Below, in pieces: positions 15,861 through 21,670 of a stretch of DNA of 21,742 bases. The notes beneath the pieces were generated by a model. The model was not told the DNA's origin. It saw only the letters and a list, made by a program, of their open reading frames with translations, and searched no databases. Numbering within the stretch: position 1 is the first letter of the stretch; each line of letters starts with the position of its first letter. The DNA is taken from contig JAHWHD010000005.1 in NCBI GenBank assembly GCA_019323525.1, positions 1 through 21,742 of the forward strand, given 5' to 3'. Source of the stretch: Candidatus Woesearchaeota archaeon (lineage in GTDB: Archaea > Nanobdellota > Nanobdellia > Woesearchaeales > JAHWHD01). A program made the position numbers and the translations under genes.

Positions 15861-16460
15861 TTATTCTTCAACAAAATCATCAAGATTAAACTGCATCTCA
15901 GAATCCTTGCTTATTACGCCCTTGGCTTTAAGATACTCTTTTGCCAAAATGTAGAATACCAAGCCAAGCGACTTCTTTCCCTTGTTATTACAAGGAACTA
16001 CTAAGTCTATGTTGTTGCTCTGGTTATTCGTATCGCAGAGTGCAATCACAGGAACTCCGACCTTGATCGCATCTTTAATAGCGTTCCTGTCAGGCCACGA
16101 ATCTGTGACAAGCATTATCTTCTTTTCAATATAATTCTTCAGGTTTGGATTTGTCAGGATTCCGGGCGGATATCTTCCTGCAAAAACCTGTATCCCAGTA
16201 AGGTCACTGAAAAGCTTTACAGGTTTCCAACCGTTCTCTCTTCTGCTCACTATGATAATCTCTTCAGGCTCATACCTGCTTAGCATTGCAGCAGCCACGT
16301 TTAATCTTTCATCGATTTTCTGTAGATTAAGAACACTTAACCCATCGGACCTTGTCTTGTATATAAAGTCAGCCATGTACTTTGTCCTGAACTTTGTACC
16401 GATATGTATACCTGATTTTAGATAAACATCCTGTGCAACCAAAAACTGTTCTTCGCTCAT
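15861..16460 (-). CDS. rpsB: 30S ribosomal protein S2 (uS2), archaeal type
   Basis: A 199-residue small-subunit ribosomal protein S2, complete and of normal archaeal length. Family features: the opening 'LKSGIHIGTKFRTKYMADFIYKTRSDGLSVLNLQKIDERL', 'FAGRYPPGILTNPNL', 'LVTDSWPDRNAIKDAIKVGVPVIALCDTNN' and 'VVPCNNKGKKSLGLVFYILAKEYL'. A short acidic tail follows. Two close ATGs exist at 16466 and 16460; GGTGAG sits directly against the first and 7 nt before the second, so 16460 is used. A long leader (about 110 nt from a TATA box at 16591-16602) contains two tandem hairpins, unusual in a genome where most starts here look leaderless. It stands alone, without the usual archaeal S2 partners. Confidence 0.93.
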   Translation of the reverse strand: MSEEQFLVAQDVYLKSGIHIGTKFRTKYMADFIYKTRSDGLSVLNLQKIDERLNVAAAMLSRYEPEEIIIVSRRENGWKPVKLFSDLTGIQVFAGRYPPGILTNPNLKNYIEKKIMLVTDSWPDRNAIKDAIKVGVPVIALCDTNNQSNNIDLVVPCNNKGKKSLGLVFYILAKEYLKAKGVISKDSEMQFNLDDFVEE

Positions 16461-16485
16461 TTTCATCTCACCTACACTATTTAGT

Positions 16486-16536
16486 CAGTAATAATTCAGA
16501 ACGAAATATTACTGCAATCTTTATCGCCCATTGCAG
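16486..16536 (-). promoter_or_regulatory. double-hairpin rpsB leader
   Basis: Two perfect stems lie in the predicted rpsB 5' leader. CTGCAAT/ATTGCAG pairs 16530-16536 with 16512-16518 (7 bp, 11-nt loop). CAGTAATA/TATTACTG pairs 16507-16514 with 16486-16493 (8 bp, 13-nt loop). They share three bases (16512-16514), so both cannot form fully at once, which would suit a regulatory switch such as autoregulation by S2. A separate small RNA is the alternative. Confidence 0.45.
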
Positions 16537-16590
16537 ACCCCTTAGAAAGACTCCAAGAGATTAGGCTCTAGATACTGAATCAAAAGAGGT

Positions 16591-16602
16591 TGTATATAAA
16601 GG
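16591..16602 (-). promoter_or_regulatory. TATA box for rpsB
   Basis: CCTTTATATACA on the minus strand, centred near 16597, predicts transcription from about 16571, which gives rpsB a leader of about 110 nt. Confidence 0.5.
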
Positions 16603-16662
16603 TTGTGGCGGTATAAACATAGAGAGAATAATGAAATATATAAGCTAGGTTCAAAGTCAAAA

Positions 16663-16673
16663 ATTTTATTAAC
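16663..16673 (+). promoter_or_regulatory. TATA box for the SET-domain gene
   Basis: ATTTTATTAAC preceded by an A-rich BRE-like stretch, centred near 16668, about 28 bp before the ATG at 16697, implying an essentially leaderless mRNA. Confidence 0.5.
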
Positions 16674-16696
16674 GCTTTGTCTTATACCATACATTG

Positions 16697-17068
16697 ATGA
16701 AAGTCCAAGTTAAAAAATCGGAAATCCATGGCAAGGGTATTTTTGCTACAAAAGATATAAAAAAAGATGAAGTTATTGAAGTATGCCCAATAATTATATT
16801 AAATCAGGAAGATACAAAAATAATTGATAATACTTCATTGTACAATTATTATTTTGGTTGGAGAAATAATGGAAGCGCCATTGTTTTAGGTTATAGTTCG
16901 ATATATAATCACTCATATCAACCCAATGCAAGATACAACCGGGATTTTATAAATAATAATGTGATATTTATTGCGATAAAACCCATAAGAAAAGGCGAAG
17001 AAATAACAGTAAATTATAATGGAAATCCCAACAGTCAGGAAAAGGTTTGGTTTGAGAAAAGGCATTGA
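16697..17068 (+). CDS. small SET-domain protein-lysine methyltransferase
   Basis: A 123-residue protein that is little more than a SET domain, an S-adenosylmethionine-dependent lysine methyltransferase fold. The SAM-binding HGKGIFA is at 11-17, the pseudoknot motif NHSYQPN at 71-77, and GEEITVNY, with the catalytic Tyr, at 100-107. The post-SET cysteines of eukaryotic enzymes are absent, and the short C-terminus ends at EKRH. The start was set at the ATG (16697), not the TTG three bases earlier. The gene is visibly more A/T-rich than its neighbours, with AAT, ATA and TTT codons dominating, a hint of recent acquisition. The substrate is unknown; archaeal chromatin or ribosomal proteins are possible. 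It converges with thpR. Confidence 0.85.
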   Translation: MKVQVKKSEIHGKGIFATKDIKKDEVIEVCPIIILNQEDTKIIDNTSLYNYYFGWRNNGSAIVLGYSSIYNHSYQPNARYNRDFINNNVIFIAIKPIRKGEEITVNYNGNPNSQEKVWFEKRH

Positions 17069-17106
17069 CTAACTTGTTTCGTTTCACTCCGCAATACGCT
17101 GCTCAC

Positions 17107-17628
17107 TCACTCAACCCCATACTCCTCCAAAACCTCATACTCAGGTCCTTCAGGAGTCAATGTACTTTTATATAACTTAAAAGCATCCACATCAAAAGAC
17201 AGACTCTCAACCTTAATTGTATCCAGATAGTCTCTAAAATCCTTCCTGTTCTTAATAAACTTCACTCTGCCAAGCGTAATATGCCCTTTAAAGTCCCTAT
17301 CCTCGAAATCATCTAACGATTTTTCAATCTGATCATGAAGATCTTTCAGCTTCTCATAATTATTAGTGCCGACCCATACAACTCTTATCAGACCAGTGTC
17401 AGGAAAAACGCCAACCTTGCTCAAAATCAACTTAAACCTCTCAAACCTAACCTGTCTTAGTTTCTCCTTAACAGAATCGACATCGTCAACCTCACCCAAG
17501 AACTTAAGCGTAATATGAAAATGCTTGACATAATTTATTTTTGAACGAACCTTGGAGACCTTCTTCTGTATGCCAACTAAATACTTTGAAACATCTTCAG
17601 GAACATCTATTGCTATAAACAATCTCAT
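17107..17628 (-). CDS. thpR: RNA 2',3'-cyclic phosphodiesterase (LigT/ThpR family)
   Basis: A 173-residue member of the 2H phosphoesterase family. Both catalytic motifs are intact: HITLKFLG (His38, Thr40) and HITLGRVK (His116, Thr118). The N-terminus MRLFIAIDVPEDV and the pattern 'VWVGTNNYEKLKDLHDQIEKSL' are typical. These enzymes hydrolyse 2',3'-cyclic phosphate RNA ends to 2'-phosphates and can ligate tRNA halves through 2'-5' bonds in vitro. The length is normal. The ATG at 17628 is preferred over an upstream TTG because a TATA box at 17649-17663 predicts transcription from about 17629 (leaderless). Confidence 0.92.
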   Translation of the reverse strand: MRLFIAIDVPEDVSKYLVGIQKKVSKVRSKINYVKHFHITLKFLGEVDDVDSVKEKLRQVRFERFKLILSKVGVFPDTGLIRVVWVGTNNYEKLKDLHDQIEKSLDDFEDRDFKGHITLGRVKFIKNRKDFRDYLDTIKVESLSFDVDAFKLYKSTLTPEGPEYEVLEEYGVE

Positions 17629-17632
17629 AAAC

Positions 17633-17642
17633 AAAAAAAATA
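17633..17642 (-). terminator. T-tract between the TRAM gene and thpR
   Basis: TTATTTTTTTTG on the minus strand lies about 27 bp past the TRAM gene's stop and just before thpR. It probably ends the TRAM transcript while thpR starts from its own TATA box in between. Confidence 0.4.
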
Positions 17643-17648
17643 AGAATT

Positions 17649-17663
17649 AATATTTATAATTTA
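17649..17663 (-). promoter_or_regulatory. TATA box for thpR
   Basis: AAATTATAAATATTA on the minus strand, centred near 17655, about 27 bp before the ATG at 17628. Confidence 0.5.
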
Positions 17664-17668
17664 TTGAA

Positions 17669-17986
17669 TTAATCCATTTCTTCACCAAAATCCTCTGAAT
17701 CTTCGTACTCAGGTTCTGGTTCAGCTTCAGGTTCACGTTCTTGTTCTGGTTCAGTCTCTGCAGGCGCAGATTGGGCCTCTCCGATTACCTCTCCGAAACC
17801 AACTCTCTTTAGAACCTTTGTAATCCTGACCTTTACCCTGTCTCCTTGCTTTGTATTCGGTACAAAGATCACAAAATTCCTGACCTTTGCAATGCCGTCT
17901 CCTTTTTCACCGACAGCTTCAATTGTTACTTCTACTTCTTCGCCTTCCTTAACAGGTGGCACCATTCTTTGATATCCTTCATACAT
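17669..17986 (-). CDS. TRAM-domain protein, probable RNA chaperone
   Basis: A 105-residue protein with one TRAM domain at about 13-72: 'PPVKEGEEVEVTIEAVGEKGDGIAKVRNFVIFVPNTKQGDRVKVRITKVLKRVGFGEVIG'. The Gly-rich turn GEKGDGIAKV and 'FVIFVPN' are diagnostic of this small beta-barrel RNA-binding fold. It is followed by a strongly acidic, Glu/Pro-rich disordered tail (about 73-105). Stand-alone TRAM proteins of archaea act as RNA chaperones, analogous to bacterial cold-shock proteins. The ATG at 17986 has AGAGGGTGA 8 nt upstream; a GTG at 17998 overlaps that site and was rejected. A TATA box at 18059-18069 gives a leader of about 50 nt, long for this window. Confidence 0.9.
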   Translation of the reverse strand: MYEGYQRMVPPVKEGEEVEVTIEAVGEKGDGIAKVRNFVIFVPNTKQGDRVKVRITKVLKRVGFGEVIGEAQSAPAETEPEQEREPEAEPEPEYEDSEDFGEEMD

Positions 17987-18058
17987 ATTCTTATTCACCC
18001 TCTCACTAATTTAGATATAACAGTAAAAACTGCTACAGAATGAGCTGTGTTTTGAGAG

Positions 18059-18069
18059 TATTTAAAACT
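18059..18069 (-). promoter_or_regulatory. TATA box for the TRAM gene
   Basis: GTTTTAAATAC, preceded by AAAA on the minus strand, predicts transcription from about 18038. The resulting leader carries a small CAGT-AAAA-ACTG hairpin (18021-18032) ahead of the Shine-Dalgarno. Confidence 0.5.
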
Positions 18070-18070
18070 T

Positions 18071-18090
18071 TTGCAAAAAAAAAGAAAAAT
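18071..18090 (-). terminator. T-tract terminator after radA
   Basis: Just past the radA stop the minus strand reads ATTTTTCTTTTTTTTTGCAA, an oligo-T run of the archaeal intrinsic terminator type. It is immediately followed by the TRAM gene's promoter. Confidence 0.5.
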
Positions 18091-18093
18091 AAA

Positions 18094-19167
18094 TTATATG
18101 TCCCTAAGACCCCCGACCTCAACATAGAAATTACACTCAGCCTCAGCAAGATTAGGGGAATCGATGAGCTTAGCAACCCTGCTCCCTTTCTTGCCCTTTC
18201 TTAGGTAAATCCTAAATGTAGATGCATGCGCAACAATATTGCCACCTATCGGTTTTGTAGGGTCTCCAAAGAACGCAGCAGGATCGCTTGATACCTGATT
18301 AGTCACATAGACAGCCAGGTTATGCATATCAGCCAGCTTTAAGAGAACATGCATATGCTTGTTAAGTTTCTGCTGTCTCTCTGCTAATGTGCCCCTGCCT
18401 ATAAACTCAGCCCTGAAATGCGCAGTCAATGAATCGACTATTAAGATTTTCACATTAAAGCCCTGCTTGATAAGATCCTCAACCTTCTCTGCAAGAAGCA
18501 TCTGGTGGTCAGAGTTATATGCCCGCGCCACCTTTATATTCTTCAATGCTTTTTCGGGGTCAAGATTGATTCCTTCTGCAAGCTGCTTGATTCTCTCAGG
18601 CCTGAACGTATTCTCAGTGTCAATATAAACTGCAATTGCATCATCAGAAACCTTTTGCATGCTTGCTGCAAGTATATGGCCAATCTGGGTCTTACCTGAA
18701 CCAAACTCCCCAAAGCATTCTGTAATTGCGCCAGTCTCAAAACCTCCACCCATCAGATCATCAAAAGCTTTAGAGCCTGTTGATAACTTCACAATGTTTT
18801 CTCTCTTCTTTAACAGAACATCTCCTGATTCAAAGCCCATCTCTAAAGAGTCCCTTGCAGCCTGTATCATCTTCCTTGCTGAAGCTTCAGTTACGCCTGC
18901 TGCATCTACAAGCTCGCCTGGACTAGATACCGCAATTGCCAAAAGATCGCTATAACCTGCTGCTGCCAATTTATCTGCTGTCGCAGCACCTACTCCTGGC
19001 AGGTCTGTGACTGTCTTTTCTTTGATTCTCTTTTTTGGTTCTTGTTTCTCTTCTTCCCCTGCATCGTTAATCTCAGCAACTTCATTAACCTCCCTTGCTT
19101 CAAAATTATCTTCCATATTAACATCCCCCATTAGATTTAATTCTCTTGATTTTGCTTTGCTTGACAT
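18094..19167 (-). CDS. radA: DNA strand-exchange recombinase RadA
   Basis: A 357-residue archaeal RadA, the Rad51/RecA homologue that forms filaments on single-stranded DNA. An acidic N-terminal extension (about 1-50) precedes the helix-hairpin-helix domain (about 52-105, 'DLPGVGAATADKLAAAGY'). The ATPase core has Walker A GEFGSGKT (153-160), Walker B ILIVDS (241-246), GRGTLAERQQKLN and YVTNQVSSDP (loop L1 region), and the loop L2 segment PIGGNIVAHAST; it ends in 'EVGGLRDI'. No intein interrupts it. GAGGTGA lies 5 nt before the ATG at 19167; a GTG at 19176 is part of that ribosome binding site. It follows the 92-residue gene by 26 bp and is probably co-transcribed. Confidence 0.96.
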   Translation of the reverse strand: MSSKAKSRELNLMGDVNMEDNFEAREVNEVAEINDAGEEEKQEPKKRIKEKTVTDLPGVGAATADKLAAAGYSDLLAIAVSSPGELVDAAGVTEASARKMIQAARDSLEMGFESGDVLLKKRENIVKLSTGSKAFDDLMGGGFETGAITECFGEFGSGKTQIGHILAASMQKVSDDAIAVYIDTENTFRPERIKQLAEGINLDPEKALKNIKVARAYNSDHQMLLAEKVEDLIKQGFNVKILIVDSLTAHFRAEFIGRGTLAERQQKLNKHMHVLLKLADMHNLAVYVTNQVSSDPAAFFGDPTKPIGGNIVAHASTFRIYLRKGKKGSRVAKLIDSPNLAEAECNFYVEVGGLRDI

Positions 19168-19193
19168 AATAATCACCTCATTTATTAGTGTTT

Positions 19194-19472
19194 TTATACT
19201 GCAACATTTATTTCCTCGATTGAATCCTGGTTCCTAAGAACCAGGTACTCAAAAGCTTTGTTGAGCAGTATAACTGCTTTTGGCAAGTCATTAACCCTTA
19301 AAGAATTAGTAGACTTCCATTCACCATTTTTGTCTTTGTACCTCCTTCCAAAAGATACAGTCTTGTACTCAGTTTTGTCGCCAGTCTTTGACTGAGCTTC
19401 ATTGTTCCACACTGTCACTTGTATAGCGCCAGTGCTGAACTTAATTTCAGGTAATATAGCTTCAGATGCCAT
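19194..19472 (-). CDS. small conserved protein upstream of radA
   Basis: A 92-residue protein, compact and beta-rich, with a C-terminal helix: 'IQVTVWNNEAQ...YKTVSFGRRYKDKNGEWKSTNSLRVNDLPKAVILLNKAFEYLVL'. The combination of a tryptophan-containing strand, an aromatic/basic hairpin and a terminal helix recalls small single-stranded nucleic acid binding folds of the PC4 type, and similar sequences are, from memory, found in archaea and bacteria as uncharacterised proteins. Function is not assigned. The ATG at 19472 has GGAGGTGG 6 nt upstream; an ATG at 19487 contains that site and was rejected. It precedes radA by 26 bp on the same strand, so a role in recombination or single-strand DNA handling is a reasonable inference. 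Confidence 0.75.
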   Translation of the reverse strand: MASEAILPEIKFSTGAIQVTVWNNEAQSKTGDKTEYKTVSFGRRYKDKNGEWKSTNSLRVNDLPKAVILLNKAFEYLVLRNQDSIEEINVAV

Positions 19473-19580
19473 ATTATCCACCTCCATTGCTTTCGCATTT
19501 TATTTCAACTGCCCTTGGTTATGAGCTGCAAGCAAAAACTTGGCTCCAGGCAGGGAGTGAGGCTTGCTTCAAGCAAACCC
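19473..19580 (-). promoter_or_regulatory. structured 5' leader of the radA operon
   Basis: Predicted transcript leader of about 108 nt from the TATA box at 19601-19612. It can form a 6-bp stem GCAAGC/GCTTGC (19567-19562 with 19533-19528) enclosing CTCC/GGAG (19557-19554 with 19547-19544). Alternatively TTGCT/AGCAA (19576-19572 with 19568-19564) can pair at the very 5' end. The two options share a strand, so they are mutually exclusive. Confidence 0.4.
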
Positions 19581-19600
19581 ATATAATATATAAGCAGAAA

Positions 19601-19612
19601 TCGTTTATATAC
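19601..19612 (-). promoter_or_regulatory. TATA box for the radA operon
   Basis: GTATATAAACGA on the minus strand, centred near 19606, predicts a transcript starting GGG at 19580. A second A/T box (19581-19592) could start transcription about 18 nt further in. Confidence 0.5.
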
Positions 19613-19625
19613 CTCACACGCATAC

Positions 19626-19719
19626 TTGTCCAGTGTCCAGTGGCTCCAAGATTCTTAGGAATTCGTTAAATACAAGGCCTCAAACCCAAGAATCAATATG
19701 TCCAGTGGCTTGTCCAGTG
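19626..19719. repeat. direct-repeat and dyad array upstream of the radA operon
   Basis: GTCCAGTG occurs four times (from 19628, 19635, 19700 and 19712) and, as far as I can see, nowhere else in the window. TGTCCAGTGGCT is an exact 12-bp direct repeat at 19634-19645 and 19699-19710, 65 bp apart. Between the pairs lies an inverted repeat, GATTCTTAGG (19650-19659) against CCCAAGAATC (19685-19694), matching at 9 of 10 positions, with 4 bases between arm and repeat on each side. The array starts 14 bp upstream of the TATA box for the radA operon and fills the space to the next gene's stop, as expected of an operator. Confidence 0.6.
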
Positions 19720-20181
19720 CTATATAAACGGCAGAAGTTTAGCTATTGAAACTCCTACAAAAACAAAAAACAAACAAGTTTCAAGAAAACTCCCTGTCTG
19801 CACAAAACCCTGTAATCTAAGAGTAGAGAAGGGGTGCAAGAAATTTATCCCTGCTTTTGTAAAACCATCTATAAGCAGGTGCGATCCATAACCCACCACA
19901 AGCGCAACAGCATAGAAATGACCTACAAAGTACCAAAGCACAGCGCCAAATACTAAAGGTATCCATAAGGAATGGAAGATCCCTCTGTGTTTTGTAAAGG
20001 TCCTTGTCACACTCCCTATCAACCCAAGTTTTCTGCTTGCCTTGCTTCTTGGAGAATCAATATCTGGCAATAGAGACGCTGCCAATACAATTGCAAAGTA
20101 GATGTACTTGTTCCCCGGAACAAAAGGAAGCAAAACTAGACCAAACAAGAATCCGAAAGCTAAATGTGTCTTGGCTAGCAT
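19720..20181 (-). CDS. membrane-bound metal-dependent hydrolase, YdjM/DUF457 family
   Basis: A 153-residue protein with about four hydrophobic helices and the conserved polar motifs of the YdjM-like family: the N-terminal MLAKTHLAFGF (His6), LLPDIDSPRS (about 38-47), TKHRGIFHSLW (about 63-73) and GYGSHLLIDGFTKAGI (about 98-113). The clustered His and Asp residues at helix ends are the presumed metal site; fold-mates include LexA-regulated E. coli YdjM and phospholipase C-like hydrolases. The length is normal. The ATG at 20181 is leaderless, given a TATA box at 20201-20212. The substrate is unknown. Its E. coli relative belongs to the SOS regulon, so its place beside radA and RPA is suggestive but not evidence of co-regulation. 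Confidence 0.88.
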   Translation of the reverse strand: MLAKTHLAFGFLFGLVLLPFVPGNKYIYFAIVLAASLLPDIDSPRSKASRKLGLIGSVTRTFTKHRGIFHSLWIPLVFGAVLWYFVGHFYAVALVVGYGSHLLIDGFTKAGINFLHPFSTLRLQGFVQTGSFLETCLFFVFVGVSIAKLLPFI

Positions 20182-20200
20182 GAGATAATAATTAGAAAAA

Positions 20201-20212
20201 GGATATAAAAAT
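20201..20212 (-). promoter_or_regulatory. TATA box for the YdjM-like gene
   Basis: ATTTTTATATCC on the minus strand, centred near 20206, 25 bp before the ATG at 20181. Confidence 0.55.
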
Positions 20213-20216
20213 GTTT

Positions 20217-20594
20217 CTAACTAAGGGAAACTTGTGCATGGTCACCTTTACCCTCAATCCTTAGCTTCAAACCATAATCGAGAGTTTTCACACAGAAATC
20301 CTCATCAATCCTCATAAGTTCGACATTAAAAGAATGGTGCTCCTTTGAAGATTTAAGAGTCACCATTCCATCCATAGAAAAACAAACCTCATCGTATCCA
20401 ATTGGAATATAATATTCAACAATTCTTGTATAGCCAAAGTCATAAGCTATTGACCCGACATCATTAACAAAGCTTGATTCAAATTTTGCCAGGGCTAGTT
20501 CTTCGGTCATTTTAGCCATGCTGTCCTCACCACAGCCTGTAAGAAAGACCATCAAAAGCATGGACATTGTAAATACAAATATGATTTTATTCAT
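20217..20594 (-). CDS. small exported lipoprotein-like protein
   Basis: A 125-residue protein with an N-terminal signal: a hydrophobic stretch (about 4-18) ending LTGC at 18-21, which looks like a lipobox with Cys21 as the lipidated residue. The mature part is a small beta-rich domain ('YTRIVEYYIPIGYDEVCFSMDG') with two further cysteines in 'EVCF' and 'DFCVK'. Similar 'YYIPxGxDEVCF' segments occur, from memory, in uncharacterised exported proteins of DPANN archaea. Function unknown. The ATG at 20594 is preceded by AAGGGGTG about 6 nt upstream; a TTG three bases earlier was rejected. A TATA box at 20627-20636 precedes it. Confidence 0.7.
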   Translation of the reverse strand: MNKIIFVFTMSMLLMVFLTGCGEDSMAKMTEELALAKFESSFVNDVGSIAYDFGYTRIVEYYIPIGYDEVCFSMDGMVTLKSSKEHHSFNVELMRIDEDFCVKTLDYGLKLRIEGKGDHAQVSLS

Positions 20595-20626
20595 CAAATC
20601 ACCCCTTATCCAAAGATAGATTCTAG

Positions 20627-20636
20627 AAATATAAAC
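20627..20636 (-). promoter_or_regulatory. TATA box for the lipoprotein-like gene
   Basis: GTTTATATTT on the minus strand, centred near 20632, predicts a start near 20606, giving a leader of about 12 nt that begins with the Shine-Dalgarno. Confidence 0.45.
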
Positions 20637-20644
20637 GTTTCTAT

Positions 20645-21634
20645 TTAAGCGCTCTCTAAACGCTTTATCTCTTCATCAGGATCTGGATCAGGAAAAACAA
20701 GCTGAGTTACAAACTCAACCCTGTCAAACATCTCGTTCTTGTTAACCCTTCCAACAAGTTTTACAATCTTGCCAAGAAGTTCGTGCTTAACATCATTGAA
20801 AGCTTCAGGATTTTGTCTATATACTAATAAATCTTGGTGCCCCCTCTTTACTAAGTTCTGTACTTGATTCCTAAAGCAAACAGCCCTAATATTCTCAGTA
20901 CCGTCATCGATTATAAAATTCAAGAGATAAGAAAAATCAGGTGTAACAACCTTATGCTCAGGACACTGGTACCCTGAATCGCCCATCCTTGCACGTTTAC
21001 CGCACTGCGGGCATACCTCAAAAAACCTCATATCAAATATCTGGACGATTGTCCCCAGTATCTCTACATTCGAATCGTTTTCAACAAGTTCTTTTATCTC
21101 CTTCCTGTTAGCTGAACCTGTCTGTTTTATATCACCAATTTTTTCCCCATCAGGGTTTATCTCTAAAACACCCTTTTCCCCAAGATGTATCTCCTTTCTC
21201 CCATTGTTTTCACGTACATAAGCATTAGATATCTTTATGACATTGCCTTCAACAAGCGCGTCTGCTTTCTCGACTTGATCATTCCAGAGCACCAACCTTA
21301 CGCTACCAGTCTCATCGCCAACAATCATTGACATCACCTTTCCAGTAGAATCTCCTTTCTGGAATGTTCGTATTTCATACTTCTTCGCGATTTTACAAAC
21401 ACACTCAACATTCCTCATGCCTGATAAGATATTCTTCACCTGCAATCTTCCAGAAACTTGGTCAAAAAGCTTTATACCTAAATCATTGGCCACAATATGT
21501 GCTGCACCCTCCTTTGATATTAAACCAGACAACTGCTGCAGCTTAGCTTCGATTTTAGAATTAATTTCCTCAATTGACAAACCTGATTTTTCCTTAATCT
21601 TTTCCAGAATCTGGCTTAAATCCATCTTTAGCAT
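20645..21634 (-). CDS. rpa: replication protein A (RPA-like single-stranded DNA-binding protein)
   Basis: A 329-residue OB-fold protein. Residues 1-55 are a helical N-terminal segment (DLSQILEKIKEKSGLS...LISKEGAAHIVANDLGI). OB-fold 1 spans about 70-160 ('KVMSMIVGDETGSVRLVLWNDQ', 'GNVIKISNAYVRENNGRKEIHLGEKG'). OB-fold 2 (about 186-312) has an inserted zinc finger formed by Cys208, Cys211, Cys224 and His227. An acidic tail ends the protein. This is the layout of euryarchaeal-type RPA, which protects single-stranded DNA in replication, repair and recombination. The ATG at 21634 is supported by a TATA box centred about 27 bp upstream; a second ATG at 21625 is possible. It belongs functionally with radA and radB nearby. 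Confidence 0.92.
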   Translation of the reverse strand: MLKMDLSQILEKIKEKSGLSIEEINSKIEAKLQQLSGLISKEGAAHIVANDLGIKLFDQVSGRLQVKNILSGMRNVECVCKIAKKYEIRTFQKGDSTGKVMSMIVGDETGSVRLVLWNDQVEKADALVEGNVIKISNAYVRENNGRKEIHLGEKGVLEINPDGEKIGDIKQTGSANRKEIKELVENDSNVEILGTIVQIFDMRFFEVCPQCGKRARMGDSGYQCPEHKVVTPDFSYLLNFIIDDGTENIRAVCFRNQVQNLVKRGHQDLLVYRQNPEAFNDVKHELLGKIVKLVGRVNKNEMFDRVEFVTQLVFPDPDPDEEIKRLESA

Positions 21635-21655
21635 ACCCAGACTCAGAATTTCAAT

Positions 21656-21670
21656 CTTTAAATAATTTTA
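21656..21670 (-). promoter_or_regulatory. TATA box for the RPA gene
   Basis: TAAAATTATTTAAAG on the minus strand, centred near 21662, predicts transcription from about 21635, directly at the ATG at 21634. The remaining bases to the right edge (21671-21742) show no gene or element I can support. Confidence 0.45.

Noticed and set aside
16641..16660. GGTTCAAAGTC as a tRNA T-arm
   Set aside because: No matching acceptor, D or anticodon arms surround it.
17069..17106. Short G+C-richer spacer with CACTC/GAGTG-like motifs between the SET gene and thpR, as a further copy of the RNA family
   Set aside because: Only a few bases resemble the GAGYGA motif; no closing helix or second stem can be drawn in 38 bp.
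18094..19167. Intein in RadA
   Set aside because: Walker A, Walker B and the L1/L2 regions are contiguous and the length is normal.
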